Assembly: GCF_040183065.1 (NCBI RefSeq)
Contig: NC_091118.1
Location: 212,824,529 to 212,888,528, forward strand
Source: Periplaneta americana
Lineage: Eukaryota > Arthropoda > Insecta > Blattodea > Blattidae
Length of the DNA: 64,000 nucleotides
Reading direction: 5' to 3'
Below, one piece after another: positions 21,627-33,400 of the stretch; position 1 is the stretch's first letter, and each line of letters starts with the position of its first letter. Below the pieces are notes generated by a model, which searched no databases, was not told the DNA's origin, and saw only the letters and a list, made by a program, of their open reading frames with translations. A program made the translations under genes and the position numbers.

Positions 21627-21882
21627 TTACTTACTGGCTTTTAAGGAACCCGGAGGTTCATTGCCGCCCTCACATAAGCCCGCCATTGGTCCCTATCCTA
21701 AGCAAGATTAATCCATTCTCTATCATATCCCACCTCCCTCAAATCCATTTTAATCTTATCTTCCCATCTACGTCTCGGCTTCCCCAAAGGTCTTTTACCC
21801 TCCGGCCTCCCAACTAACACTCTATATGTATTTCTGGATTCGCCCATACGTGCTACATGCCCTGCCCATCTCAAACATCTGG
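21627..21882 (-). mobile_element. LINE copy c, 3' end only
   Basis: Last 250 bp of the same LINE family, coding (minus) [41 protein letters not shown]-like sequence and ending in AAGTAAGTA. No target duplication identified. Confidence 0.88.
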
Positions 21883-22095
21883 GTGCAAAGAAAAAGTATT
21901 CCACATAAATATTTCGTAGCATAATGTCTCTGAAAAATAATATTTCTTCTTTACATTATGTGTACACATTACATAATTTCCATGTAATATGAATCTCTAT
22001 TTGCTGATAGGCTTGTATGATTACCAGTAAATCTTGAAGTTTTGCATTCAACTTCGTGTGACTGGAAGATTTAAATTCTACCATGTTAAAAACCG

Positions 22096-22350
22096 TGTCC
22101 ACACCTGTGGAGTAACGGTCAGCGCGTCTGGCCGCGAAACCAGGTGGCCCGGGTTCGAATCCCGATCGGGACAAGCTACCAGGTTGAGGTTTTTTCCGGG
22201 GTTTTCCCTCAACCCAATACGAGCAAATGCTGAGTAACTTTCGGTGCTAGACTCCGGACTCATTTCACCGGCATTATCACCTTCATTTCATTCAGACGCT
22301 AAATAACCTAGATGTTGATACAGCGTCGTAAAATAACCCAATAAAATAAA
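22096..22350 (+). mobile_element. SINE family B, full length (reference copy)
   Basis: 13-bp target duplication ATGTTAAAAACCG (22083-22095, 22351-22363). Head GTGGAGTAACGGTCAGCGCG (box A) and GGGTTCGAATCCCG (box B), body GGTTTTTTCCGGGGTTTTCC, tail ACAGCGTCGTAAAATAACCC, A-rich end. Confidence 0.95.
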
Positions 22351-22545
22351 ATGTTAAAAACCGCTCACTAAACTGCACAACTCCGCTGCAAACGTTAGCA
22401 CGTGATGAAACTGCTTCTCTACTGTGCATATTGCTGTAATGTAGTTACGAAAGCCATCCATTCACAGTTGCGGATATACTGTGAGTTGTTTATGTGAACA
22501 GGGTATAGTATATACAACAGACTAGTGAGAGGATCTACATTAAAC

Positions 22546-23676
22546 GGGCTATTCCATATGAAATCGATCAGTAAAAAACCTCGTATTTTTAATATTCTAA
22601 TTGCTTCCCTCTTTATACAAGGTGCTGAGGAGAGTGCATTTTCAAAAATATACTATCGGAAGTCAAACGGTTTTCGTATTGTTGAGCGACAAATTTAGAG
22701 TATTTTATAAAAACAAGCCTCTTTCAGCGCTCAGAACTAAGGAACCATTTACTGCAGAACATTGAACGAGAGCTCATTTTGAAGCTGACATTTGGTAGGT
22801 TATGATAAGAAGTAATCCTTATTTTTATTGTACACAGAGAGACAGATAATCTGATTTTACTTACTTTTAGGCTTTTTGCCAATTTGTAAAAATGTAAAAA
22901 AAAAAATTGAGAAAAAACCTTGCATTTTTAAGAGGGATTCGTCATTGTTTGCTTAGTGGCATGGCAATAAGTTTCGGGGGTATTAAATAGATTATTTTCA
23001 CACGCCTGGACTTGAACGGCGCAGTACCGCACGCACTGGCCGAGAGCTGAAGATAAGCTAGCGTTGGGCGTCATTTTATGAAAACTTGTGATAAAGCTAG
23101 CACAGCTATGCGCTACTAGACGAAACATCACGTGTTTGTCTCCTGGCCTTGCTTGTCTCGGCTAGCTCCCGTCTCACAGTCAGCTGGTTAGTTCACGCGC
23201 GTACTTTTTATTTTCTTTATTTGATATTTTCAATACTTTCTTATCAACGTGCCATCAGTAAAAATATGTGTTTATTTGTACTTTCAATGCGGAATCTAAC
23301 CATATATATATATAAAATATTTTTTTCGTGGGCAAAGGCGTCTTAATGAAGAAAAATCTAAATTTCTCCATTTCCATAAAAAGTAAGAAAATCTGTTTAC
23401 ATGTCAATATAAACTTTAATTTCTCAGCATCAAAATAAACCATGATTTTGATCATTGGGTGAAAAGGTTGCGGAGCCACAACAGTTTAAATTTGCTAATT
23501 TTATGAAAATACGATAAATTTAAATATTTTTAATTTAAACACTATGAAGTTCTGATGCCTCAAACTTTGCACAAAGCATTGTATCACAGTTCTCTACGTA
23601 CAAAAAAGTTTAATTGTATTTAGAAATTGTAAGGTCAATTTTCTCTATATTTCGGTCGATTTGAAATGGAATAGCT
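22546..23676. mobile_element. inverted-ended repeat of about 1.1 kb, class unknown
   Basis: Ends GGGCTATTCCATATGAAATC and, inverted, GAGCTATTCCATTTCAAATC agree at about 20 of 24 bases. No coding content recognised; no clear target duplication. Contains a GC-richer middle (22960-23200). Confidence 0.45.
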
Positions 23677-23742
23677 CATATGCCTGGCTGTACACAATCT
23701 GAAATCTATGTTTTGTATGAACTTCCTACGTCTAGTTATTAC

Positions 23743-23930
23743 CACATTCTACTATAGCCTATACAGTCACGAAGCTTGAGTTTTGAGGGTGCTAGAAACA
23801 ATAGACTGTGACGGTACTATTTTGCATTGCCTGTAATGAGGCGATATTAGCGATCCTAGTGGTGAGCAACTACCTAATTTTTGCATATTTACTACGTATT
23901 GAGCTTCGCGACTGTATATACTAGACTGTG
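23743..23930. mobile_element. MITE family P, copy 3
   Basis: Same ends and interior as 7252-7434. TTATTAC flanks both sides (8 of 9 bases if one terminal base is excluded). Confidence 0.8.
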
Positions 23931-24056
23931 TTATTACTGTATCTCAACCAATGGTCTGCTTTCGAATCTGGTCGCTCGTCCTCTGATCATGCGCAGTGCC
24001 TCCTTTCTTGGACTTGAAAATATATCTGTGCACATCAGTTATTTCTAAGACTGTAC

Positions 24057-24245
24057 GGGTGCTATGCATAGACATTTCGCTAGCCCGCGCTACGAGCGTG
24101 CTAAATTAGCCCCGGCTATCGACTGGTTACTTGTACAGGATTCATATCATATCATATCGCTAACACTGGTTTATGAATACGAAAAACGTTAGTTCGCTGA
24201 TCATCCACCGGAAGCCCGCGCTAGGAATATCTATGAATATGGCCC
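24057..24245. mobile_element. MITE family G, 3-bp duplication
   Basis: Ends GGGTGCTATGCATAGACATT and inverted GGGCCATATTCATAGATATT, flanked by TAC on both sides. The copy at 42973-43152 has the same ends with TTC duplicated. Three-base duplications and GGG ends suggest PIF/Harbinger relatives, but the duplicated triplets are not the usual TWA. Confidence 0.8.
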
Positions 24246-24593
24246 TACATGTTTCAATGAAGATTTAATTTTAATGCCAAGGATTATCCTTTCAGTCGGT
24301 CCCTGATATCAGTGTTTCTTGAATGCTGTGTTCTCATACTTCATCCGTCCCGACTGTCTTATTGTGCGGGGAATTCTGTCCGTCAGACGCCAATTTTCTC
24401 CCTCGCTTGTCAGAATATTCTCTACTATAGCACGTAACGTTATTTTCTTTGCATATTTAGAGATCTCCACTAAAATTTGCTGCTACTTTCTGTCGTTGTA
24501 GCATCTCTTTCACTGGCAGGGGGGCTTATCAATTATGAATACAAACTTTTTATTGCTTACTCATTGTGTGAGGTACAATGCGTCCTTTCACTT
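24246..24593. other. no gene seen
   Basis: A 60-codon plus-strand ORF (24319-24501) has no recognisable motif. Confidence 0.35.
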
Positions 24594-24857
24594 CCTTAGA
24601 CCAGCCGTGGCGAAAATGTGATCATGCGCCGAGCCACTGTGTAACCTGCAACGTGCATAGCACCTATGGAGTGAGGCGGACACCCGAAGGGGAAGTGAAG
24701 CAACTGTCTGACTTATTAACGGATTTTCATTTTCCTTACGTCAAGCACTTAAATATAATTTTATACAGTACAAGGCTACAAACTAATGTTTAGTACGTGT
24801 AACGAAGAAAGAAATGAACAATAAATGAACATTATCACAACCTAAATTAACTGTCTT

Positions 24858-25101
24858 CAGAATGTCTCTGCGACGAAGTTTCAAAATCAGGAATTATGTC
24901 ACTTACTGCCAGTCGTAGTTGATACGAAGGTATTTGGCTGTCAGTCGTGATCTAAATTTGGTTTTTACTATTTTCGTTGTTGAAAATAATTTTTCATAAA
25001 CGTAAGCTGTAGCGAACATGGCTTCAACAGAGCAAGCGAAAGAACGAAGCTTCGGATATTTATTTTTTGGCAAAGATTTGAAAGTTCAACATTTGTCAAG
25101 T
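24858..25101 (-). pseudogene. hAT transposase C-terminal (dimerisation) remnant
   Basis: Minus-strand translation reads PKLRSFACSVEAMFATAYV then YEKLFSTTKIVKTKFRSRLT, the C-terminal block of ZBED5/GTF2IRD2-like hAT transposases (family pattern CEQFFS-MK-KSR-RLTDEHL). Near 24915 the frame shifts, after which LRLAVSDIIPDFETSSQRHS follows to a stop. The catalytic core is absent. Confidence 0.8.
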
Positions 25102-25209
25102 CCTTACATCTAGCTTTCATTTAATATCACATCGTAAATCTGTGAGTTTAAATTGAAGATCTAACCGCAATATTTGTACATCTGCTGAAAAAGTATCGAC
25201 ATACAGAGA

Positions 25210-25210
<1 letters not shown>

Positions 25211-25265
<55 letters not shown>

Positions 25266-25280
25266 TAATAACAACAACAA
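25211..25280. repeat. (AAT)n microsatellite, degrading to AAC
   Basis: About 17 AAT units followed by AACAAT and AAC repeats, inside the hAT element. Confidence 0.95.
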
Positions 25281-25651
25281 CACTTAACCTTTTAATGTTT
25301 CATCAGTAACATGTAGTAACTTATAATGCCGTTTTATGTTGTACAACCGTTTTCCTCGTAATATTTGTGAACAATTCATACATTTAATATTCTCATCATA
25401 TTGACAGCAAAAAAATGCTTCCTCCCATCCTACTTGAAACTTTCGTTTTTATAGAGGCACATGGTTTCGAGAGAGAAATTGCGATGATACGCCACTCGCA
25501 AAGTCAGAGACAAATACAAATGGAACGGAGTTTGACTCCAGTGAGTGAGAGGGTGGAGGTTAGGGGAGGTAGGAAGAAAGAGAAATGCATAGCTATCATA
25601 GCGAGCCACAATGTGCTCGCGAGTCACATTTTCGCCATGGCTGCCTTAGAC

Positions 25652-25820
25652 CCAGTGACCTTTAGACCCAGTGTTTACTATAGCAACGGCCGACAAAAAA
25701 TATACTCGTAATTTCATTCTTCATATAATATTCAAGTAAATCACGGTTGCTAGGCAACAATAGATGTGTGACTATACGGGTGATGAAAGTACTTATTATG
25801 ATATTATGGAAAGCGTAATA
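25652..25820. other. short spacer between hAT and mariner
   Basis: Includes a partial echo of the hAT target (TTTAGACCCAGTG at 25661-25674). Nothing else seen. Confidence 0.35.
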
Positions 25821-25822
25821 TA

Positions 25823-26498
25823 CTAGTAGAGTCAGAAAGTACCCGAACTTCCGGTGGCAACGCCATGCTCTGTAGGCAACTTCTCTGCCTTATTCGTGTT
25901 ATATGTGGCCTAACCTTCAGGCGTATAGACTCAGTGTGCCGACCGATCAAAGGGGAAAGTAATGCTTGAGGTGTTCTTCGATGTCCAGGGTCTGGTACAT
26001 TCTGAGTTTATTCCTGATGATCGAACTGTCAGTAAGGAGACATATGTTGCAATTCTTCGACGTCTTCGTGATGCAGTTCGACGAAAAAGACCGAACTTGT
26101 GGCAAGGACAGTATTGAGTTCTTCATCATGACAATGCCCCAGCACATCGGTCGCTCTTGGTGAGCGAATTCCTCGCACAACACAAAATACCTGTCCTTCC
26201 ACAGCCAGCATGTTCTCCAGATCTTACTCCAGCAGATTTCTACTTATTTCCAAAGGTCAAATCCCTACTCAAGGGAGGCGGTTTGCGTCAGGCGAAGAGG
26301 TGAAAATTCATGCGACGCGCGCTCTGAAGGAAATGACCAAAGATGGGCTGCAGGAATGTTTCGAGAAGTGATATGGACGCTGGAACAAGTGTGTCACTGC
26401 CCAGGGGTCGTACTTTGAAGGTGGCGTTGTGTAAATGGTTATATGTCATCTGCAACAAAGTTTTATAGACATGTTCGGTTACTTTTTGACTCTACTAG
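25823..26498 (+). mobile_element. mariner (DD34D), internally deleted
   Basis: Ends CTAGTAGAGTCAGAAAGTAC and near-identical inverted copy, TA on both sides (25821-25822, 26499-26500). Only 676 bp compared with about 1.3 kb for an intact mariner. Confidence 0.93.
25944..26436 (+). pseudogene. mariner transposase, C-terminal half
   Basis: Plus-strand reading gives MLEVFFDVQGLVHSEF, LRRLRDAVRRKRPNLW, then HHDNAPAHRSLLVSEFL and SPDLTPADFYLFPKVKSLL. The second and third catalytic aspartates (HDN and PADF) are 34 residues apart, the canonical mariner spacing. The N-terminal DNA-binding region and first aspartate are deleted, and the frame is broken near 26112 and again near 26280. Confidence 0.9.
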
Positions 26499-26500
26499 TA

Positions 26501-26826
26501 AAATAAATTGTGTAACTCCATAAAATAATCCTTTCATTTTCATACAGCATTATATTTTATAATATCCAACCTGTTTATAAAAACACATTTCATTTTCATA
26601 GTACACATTACCGTCGTACATGACAGACGCTATATTCGGTTCATTTTGTTGAGTTTTGGTGAATTCGATATTCACCGATGTTCGCTGTATAGAAGGAGGC
26701 CTGTTATGTTTCTTCGACCATGTTATGAAAATACTTGCTATCCTTCTTTCCTATCCCTTCATATTTTAAACCGCTTAAGGACCTGAGCTCATATCTTGCT
26801 ATTATTTTTCATGCAGAATTTAATTC
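26501..26826. other. no gene seen
   Basis: AT-rich spacer with no recognisable element. Confidence 0.4.
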
Positions 26827-28620
26827 GTTATTTATTTAACTAGCTAGCTAGTGAGTACAAATTACATCTATAAAACAAAAATGTTTCTAGCCACTACCGT
26901 AAGAGCCAGGCTCGTGTACGGTGTGGTCTTAGCCAATAATATAACATAAAATTTACAAGGACAGTTTACTAAATACAGTAAGTAACTTAATTCAAACCAA
27001 TAAATACAACACAAGAGCAAGCATAAAGAAGAAAGAGAAAAAGAGAGAAAAGTACACATTTAATATAAATTGACAATCCGACAGAAGCCAGTGATATTCA
27101 ATAAAAACATGAATACAGTCGACAGAAATAAAAGGTAAAAAATACACTTGTTAATATTATATATCATGGATAATTTTACAAATTTATTTTTTAAAAGCTT
27201 CAATTTTAAAATATTTAAAATTTGGAAAATGATTTGTAATTTTATTATAAAGTCTTGGGCCGAAACTAGCGCCATGTTTAAGAGCTGCACTTGCATGACA
27301 TTTAGGCTCAATTAATGGGAAAGTAGACTTTTGTCTTCGAGTACGATATTCATGTCGGTTATATTTATGTTTTATTTGATTTCCGTGATAGTAAGTTAGT
27401 AAAATATATTTATAAATTTATTCAATAGTTAATACTGTAAATTTTATTAGTAACAACAATGTAATTTATTCGCCACAACAATAATTCCTTTCTACAATTC
27501 ACCTTAAACGCTCTCGTCAACAATTGGATCTTCACTCAACACAGTATTCGTTATAGCACTCCACTGACGACAATGACAATTTACTTGGACTATTACGCAC
27601 AACAATGAACTGTTAATCTTAACTAATATTTACAAAGCACTATTTACAAATCAGAACTACCAGTTCTCAGTTCACAGTTCTTCTATCTCAGTCACTCGAG
27701 TTCACAGTATCTCGAATCACAGACCTTCAGAGACAGTTCACTGTACTCGAACTCGGGTCCCTCCAACTGCGGTCCACTGCACTCGAACTCAGGTCCCTCC
27801 AACTGCGGTCCACTGCACTCGAACTCAGGCCTTCGGCTGCTGACGCAGTTGCGGACGCACACTCGAGTCGTACTCCGGTACACAAGACTGGCTTCCTTGC
27901 TCTGGCTTTCTCACTGACTGAATAACTGAAAAACTCTCGAGTTCGCTGGCGCTTCTTCTTTTATAGCGAAATCATAGTTGCGAGAAATTTCTACAGGTGT
28001 GTAGAGAATTATCTGGATATCTCCACTTCGACGGACTTCTCGAAGAGTCGGGAAGGTCCGTTCCCCATTCACTGCGTACGCAGCAGTTGCGCGCGCACTC
28101 TCGCTCCACTCTCTCGCCGCGTTGGCCCTTTCCCCTCTCCGCCGCGCGCCATTCCACCGTGCTCCGCGCGATCTGCTTTCTTGCGGGACGCTGGTCGTGA
28201 CTTCGAATCTCACGTCGCTGTCACAATACTTTAAAATCTGTATAAATTAAATTTGTTGGGTAATCCATATTTTTGGTCAGACAAATTTTTATTAATTTTT
28301 TGTGTAATAAAATTAATGGATTAAGTACAGATGATGCTACTCCACCCCAATTTATTATACCATACTGTATTAATGATTGTACCAAAACTAAAAATATTAT
28401 TCTCAATGCCTCCTTAGTGATAAAATTTTGAAGTATTATGAATTTATAAATTGTCTTTCTTATACTTGTACACATGAAATCAATTTGTTTATCCCAACGT
28501 AAAAGCTGGTCTATAATAATTCCTAAATATTTAACTTGTGTGGAAGGTGTTAGATGTGGGCAATTACAATAATTATGAAACAATAAATTATGAATGAAAC
28601 GAAGTTTCTAATGTCTTGGT
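26827..28620 (-). mobile_element. CR1/jockey-like LINE, split by a solo LTR
   Basis: Minus-strand reading gives the post-catalytic RT region (VKYLGIIIDQLLRWDKQIDF, QSLIQYGIINWGGVASS, 28583 to 28230) and, past the LTR insertion, the protein's end (HEYRTRRQKSTFPLIEPKCH, GASFGPRLYNKITNHFPNFK, 27435 to about 27190). The frame continues across the insertion point with one TGA-TAA stop region right after. The 3' end is TTAAATAAATAA at about 26827-26840. Confidence 0.85.
27436..28225 (-). mobile_element. solo LTR of an LTR retrotransposon
   Basis: On the minus strand it runs from TGTGACAGCG to AATTTTATTAGT-complement TTTACA, i.e. TG...CA ends, flanked by ATAC on both sides (27432-27435, 28226-28229). 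A TATA box (CTATAAAAG, about 27960) and AATAAA near the 3' end fit LTR promoter and polyadenylation roles. It contains a 36-bp direct repeat (about 27745-27832). No internal region is present, so it is a fossil left by LTR recombination. The family (Gypsy or BEL) cannot be told. It is younger than the LINE it interrupts. Confidence 0.88.
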
Positions 28621-28629
28621 TTTTCTCTC

Positions 28630-29150
28630 ATGTTTGAACATTGTATGCTAGTAGTCGGTATTATGGACATATGCGCTTTTAAAAATATATTTTTTGATTT
28701 GCTTACACGTATATTTTTTTGCATGATTGGACGTATTAATGACAACAAAAATCACCTGGACTCATTACTATGCGTAACTTCGCAAGATACGTGCCGCACA
28801 CCCTTATGCAGCTAAAGCATAAAGGGACAAGGAGGAAGGGACTAAGGAGAAAGGCATCGAACATAAGGAAGGGAAAATGTTCTACAGAGATTAGACAAAT
28901 ATGAACCGAACATAATGCTTCTTACCTATTTTTAACAAACTCTGGTGTTTTAGTTTACATGCTTCATTTCTGCGTAATGTTGGTTGCCTATGGAATAGTG
29001 CGAAGTTTGTAATATCTAGGGAACGGATTTTTATGTTCTAAACATTTAAATGTATTTATTTTTTTGTGCTAAAATGTACGAAAATATTTGCTAAAAATAA
29101 AAATATATATATTTTTAAATATGACAAAATACCTTACTTAGCTTGAAAAA
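28630..29150. other. no gene seen
   Basis: AT-rich; a short A/G-rich stretch at 28820-28880. No domain recognised. Confidence 0.4.
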
Positions 29151-29156
29151 AAATGT

Positions 29157-29570
29157 TGCTAGGTACTCACCAACCACACTTGAGTGCTAGTAGTTGGCCG
29201 AGAATTGCAGTGAACAACAAAGGTCATCTCCAAATTCTCCATCACAAATGCATGCCGATTATCTCTGAACAACGACTTATACTGTGAAAACGATCTTTCC
29301 ACATCACAGGACGTCAGACGTGCATATTTAAAGAGAGGAATGTCACAAACACATACACTATCAATTTCACCTACAGGCACACCCTCCAGTACTTGAGCAA
29401 CTTTACACATTTTTTATATCCACTGTTTTTCCCAAACACATTCTGGAATTTGTCCCTTAGTACTTGTACTTCTGAACCTGGTAGCGAGTCTAGTTTAATT
29501 TCCACGACACGCACCTCCCTGTTTCAGACAACAGGTTTTTGGATGTTTCGAGTTTTTTATGGTGTCACAC
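29157..29570 (-). pseudogene. hAT-like transposase C-terminal fragment (CGGBP1-like)
   Basis: Minus strand reads VEIKLDSLPGSEVQVLRDKF, NVFGKNSGYKK and, in the next frame, TSCDVERSFSQYKSLFRDNR plus FVMENLEMTFVVHCN. This CDVERSFS-YK block is the C-terminal dimerisation region of hAT elements related to the host protein CGGBP1; two other copies occur at 50621-50878 and 53760-53843. I found no terminal repeats around this one. At least one frame change separates the parts. Confidence 0.75.
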
Positions 29571-29852
29571 AAAAAGATTAAATTTGCTAATAGGAAATAA
29601 CCATCTTTCAATGTATTTTGAAGGATATCGATTGACTATGCCCGATAACAGGGAATCACAACAAGGTATATTGCCTTACTTGATAGACATGAGCGAGAGA
29701 CGAGAGATTTCTTTAAATTAAATAATGTTCATACCCGAGCTCTTATCCGTTGTGTTTCACAAACAAAGCGCGGAATGAAATCACCTTCAGCAAAAATAAA
29801 CATTCCTAATTATGTGTTGCAAGATCTCTCCTCCTTGTCCATGTTACTGATA

Positions 29853-30106
29853 CCCTAGATCATATAATATGTAACAGACTCCTCGCTACGTTAAAATCGG
29901 CAGCACTTTGAAGAGAACAACCGCCAGGATCGCCACCCGTCCGCTGTAAACGAACACGAGATGGCAGCACAGTCGCTAATGCAATTAAAATGGGTATTAT
30001 GACGTGACTCCTTATGTAACAACTAGATGGCAGCGTAGTAAACCTGACAAAAGTTGTTAACCGCAAAGCCTATAACCCTGACATATGTTACATATATGAT
30101 CTAGGC
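29853..30106. mobile_element. MITE with CCTAGATCATATA ends
   Basis: Inverted ends CCTAGATCATATA...TGTAACA at 29853-29874 and 30083-30106; CTGATA flanks both sides (6 bp). Non-coding. Confidence 0.6.
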
Positions 30107-30844
30107 TGATATGCTGCCAAACAGTTCTCAGAACTTGAGGCGATACTATTACGAAAATGGATCACGGATACACCACAAAGCGCTTAGAAACACGAAGCAA
30201 CCAAGAATTCTTAAAAAAGATAACGACTTCTGAGTGATATAAGTGATTTAGTTTTAAAATATTTAAAAGTTCTTGTAAAAAAGTTATTTAAGTAAAAAAA
30301 AAACTCCAAGATTTATGTGTTTATAACAGATTTCCTGAAAATATGTATTTATATAATTTTTTTTTGTGAAAATATGTGTTTTTATGTGAAATAAAATTCG
30401 GATTTTAAACTTGAAACTTCATGTTCGGAATTTTTAACTTTGTTAATTGTGTTTTATCACACGCAAAAAGAATATTTAATTACATAGGAATCCGCTCCTT
30501 ACCCAGTATCTTGTCATCCTCTCTCATGTTTCAACATTACACGACACCAGTTCGTAGCATCAAAATTGTAAAAGTCTTTACACTTTGATCATTACAAAAT
30601 GTACTGAAAAAAAGAGAAAACAGCTTGTAAAATTTGCATGGAATTCAAGTTCACGGGTGCAGCCATTAAAATATGACGTAATTTTTATGCTTCCAAGTGC
30701 CTTAGAGAACTTAAATTTGCTGATTCATTTTGACAAGAAAACGAAAATACGATTTTTGACCGAAACTGACCAGAATTTCACCCTTGGAGCTTGTAGTATG
30801 GGAAATTTTTATTCCTGACATAATGATAGAGTAAAAATTCCGAC
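30107..30844. other. no gene seen
   Basis: AT-rich, no recognisable element. ORF 30585-30818 has no motif. Confidence 0.35.
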
Positions 30845-31155
30845 CACGATGATCGCGCATGCGCGAGGACATGCGCTGGCGGATTCGGCGTCCCGACGCT
30901 CGGACTCACGCCGGGACGGCCCAGTTGTCAGTGGCTTGCTTGCGAGTTGTTACGCCCGCGTTCACCGCTCTGCAGTTGATGGTCGCGTGCTTCTATCATG
31001 TCCACGACATGTGCTAACACGCGCACCGGTCCTCGAAGTGCAGACCCGCGTTTCGCACATCACTAGAAACTTTAATATATTTATTTTTTTTCATTCAAAT
31101 TTGTGCGTTTGAAATGTTTTGAGCTTCGGCTCGCATTCGTTTCCCTTATAGACGG
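30845..31155 (+). promoter_or_regulatory. CpG-rich segment ending at a donor-like site
   Basis: About 200 bp of high G+C and many CpGs in an otherwise AT-rich area (GCGCATGCGCGAGGAC at left). It runs into CTTATAGACGGTAAGT, a good splice-donor match at 31155. This could be a promoter with a 5' non-coding exon of a neighbouring host gene. No conserved coding sequence; the 87-codon ORF here is unrecognised. It could also be a repeat end or a LTR piece. Confidence 0.25.
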
Positions 31156-31413
31156 TAAGTTTATTGTATCATTGATGTATGGATGATTTCTCGAAAATTA
31201 GTTTCAAGTTATGTTCGCAAAATCCCTCGGATTGTTGTTGTTAAAACCATGAAAATTGTTTAACGATGACAAAAATATTCTGATAGCAATATTGTTTCCT
31301 TTCGCTGAGACTGTTTTATTTCTGTTTTGTCGTAAGTTAAAATTAATAACGAAATTCAAAACAGGAAATCTTATCCAAAAAATCTTTATTACACAAATTA
31401 TCTTAAAGTAAAC

Positions 31414-32469
31414 AATTGAGGAGCGTTTTGTCAAAAGTCGATAAACTCCAAAATTTTCAAAATTGAGATGTTGGTGGTGATATCTCAACATTCATGTTAC
31501 GCGTATCCCTGTGAAAACAGTTTTAGCGAAAGTTGATTATTGCTGCAATGAAAATTGTGATCTTTTGCAAAACTCGATAATCGCACTCGTTCATTTAAGG
31601 TAAAAGTCGATAAACGCCAACTACATTATAAGGAGAATAAAATACGAGGACTACATAGCATTTTATATTTTTAGGCACAAATTTACGTGTGGATACTTCA
31701 AGAAATAAATAATGTATTTCAGATTGTTTTAGCAAATATAACACTTTATTCTTGTTTATATAAGTGATTCAGTTATTTTCATTGTTGTATGAATAGAGTT
31801 TGTGTTTCCAAAAAATTTTAATGTTATTATGTTTTTTTTACTTTGTAGGTACTTCGTTTAAACTATTATGTAAAGACGAGAAATTAATAAAATAACTACT
31901 AAGATTTATTTCAAATCATCCGTCCTCAAGTGAGGTTGACCACTGGGATCCGGAATTAACAAACATAAAAGATAAAGGGAAATGAAACGAGCAAAATACT
32001 GATTCGATTTGTACATTAAAACAAAAATTTACGTGTTAACATATAGATGATAGTGTAGAATTTGAAGAGAGGCCTTCAGAATTTCCATTACAATCTTCTG
32101 AACCTCATAAAAGGGAATTTGATTAGAATATACTGATATAAATTAAATACAAACTAAAAATAAAATGTGACCAAAAACAGCGATTTAAGAATATAGAAAA
32201 GTGTAAGGTTTAAATAAAAACAAAGTTATCATGTTTTAATGTCTTCGCTTTATCGACTTAAAAAACAGTAAATTTCGTACTCCCACTTTTACATTTATAG
32301 ATATAAGTTTTAAAATATTTATTATGTAGTAGCATTATTACCTTAAACAATTTAATAGTAGAAGAATAAAATATATGGGATTAATAGTTTTTGATCATAT
32401 AAAAAGAACCTTTACTGACAAATTTAGTTTGAGGCGTTTATCGACTTAAAAAAAAACGCTTCTCAATTG
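31414..32469. mobile_element. long inverted-ended element, class unknown
   Basis: Left end CAATTGAGGAGCGTTTT then AAGTCGATAAAC (31414-31448); right end is its inverse (32431-32469). The GTCGATAAAC motif recurs inside (31604, 32252). Interior non-coding and AT-rich; no target duplication seen. Confidence 0.5.
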
Positions 32470-33244
32470 AATAATATCTTTGAAATCATGGTACAAGTTG
32501 TAATTCCTTTCAAATATCCAATTTTCTTTATGTAAAAAGTACCGACTTACAGTAAGTACATTATGTATATGTCGACTCTCCTGTGTATAGGGACGTACTC
32601 ATTCACATTGTTCAGTTTATCGGATATGAAGTACGAATTTCCATGGCAACCAATGCAATTTGCGTTGCACTAAATTCTTTATTTTTTCTATTAGTATAGG
32701 CAGAATATCCACGTTATTACACGTCAAAAAACGGATGCGGAAAATATTATCGAAACATTTGGTAATATTAGACATAAATCTTTCTTAAAATAGTTGATAC
32801 AGTTGATCTTTGAAATCGTATTGAAAGTATGTAATACTTAACTGTTTTAAAGAAAAGAATTATTTCAAGCCAAATATATTCAATTACGTATTATTGTTTT
32901 AGGATATGTTATTCAGTAAATTTGTTTATTGGAAATTTTTTGAAAATAGTTTACAATCTATTCACGAACCGTTCTCAATGTGACAGTATAAGAAATTTAC
33001 TCCTGTAATAATTTCGTTTCATTTCATTTTAACGCCATAAAATTGTTTTAATTTAACTTTGTAATTAAATCTATAAAGTAAAAATATTTAGAAATAAGAA
33101 AATCATAATGCATTACAGCCGTCGTTCGCAAAGACTAGATTTTCAGACCTGTTTCGATGTCATGAAATTTTGAGAGTTAAAAATTATTGTTGAAGCCAAA
33201 TTTTCTGTGGCCAACATCTGTCATTTTGATATATTTATAGTTGA

Positions 33245-33400
33245 ATATTAATTCTGTGATACGATCGTCATTTATTCTTCCGCCGTTTATTATGTTGGTT
33301 GTTAATTTTGGATTACGATTGTCAGTTATTCTTTTGATGCTATTCATAGTTTGTTATTAATTCCGATATACGATTGTCATTTATTCTTTTGACGCGTTCG
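33245..33400. repeat. 54-bp repeat, three diverged copies
   Basis: ACGATYGTCAKTTATTCTT occurs at 33261, 33315 and 33370 within longer similar units. Confidence 0.65.

Larger units (their letters stand above)
24602..25643 (-). mobile_element. hAT transposon, deletion derivative
   Basis: Ends CAGCCGTGGCGAAAATGTGA and inverted CAGCCATGGCGAAAATGTGA, with a perfect 8-bp duplication CCTTAGAC (24594-24601, 25644-25651). This is the classic hAT signature. A transposase C-terminal remnant sits on the minus strand. Confidence 0.95.

Noticed and set aside
22096-22350. Family B SINE heads as real tRNA genes
   Set aside because: Head is part of a repeated 251-255-bp unit with SINE body, A-rich tail and target-site duplications.
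27911-28213. 100-codon minus-strand ORF
   Set aside because: Lies in the G+C-rich upstream part of the solo LTR; LTRs do not normally code and no motif is visible.
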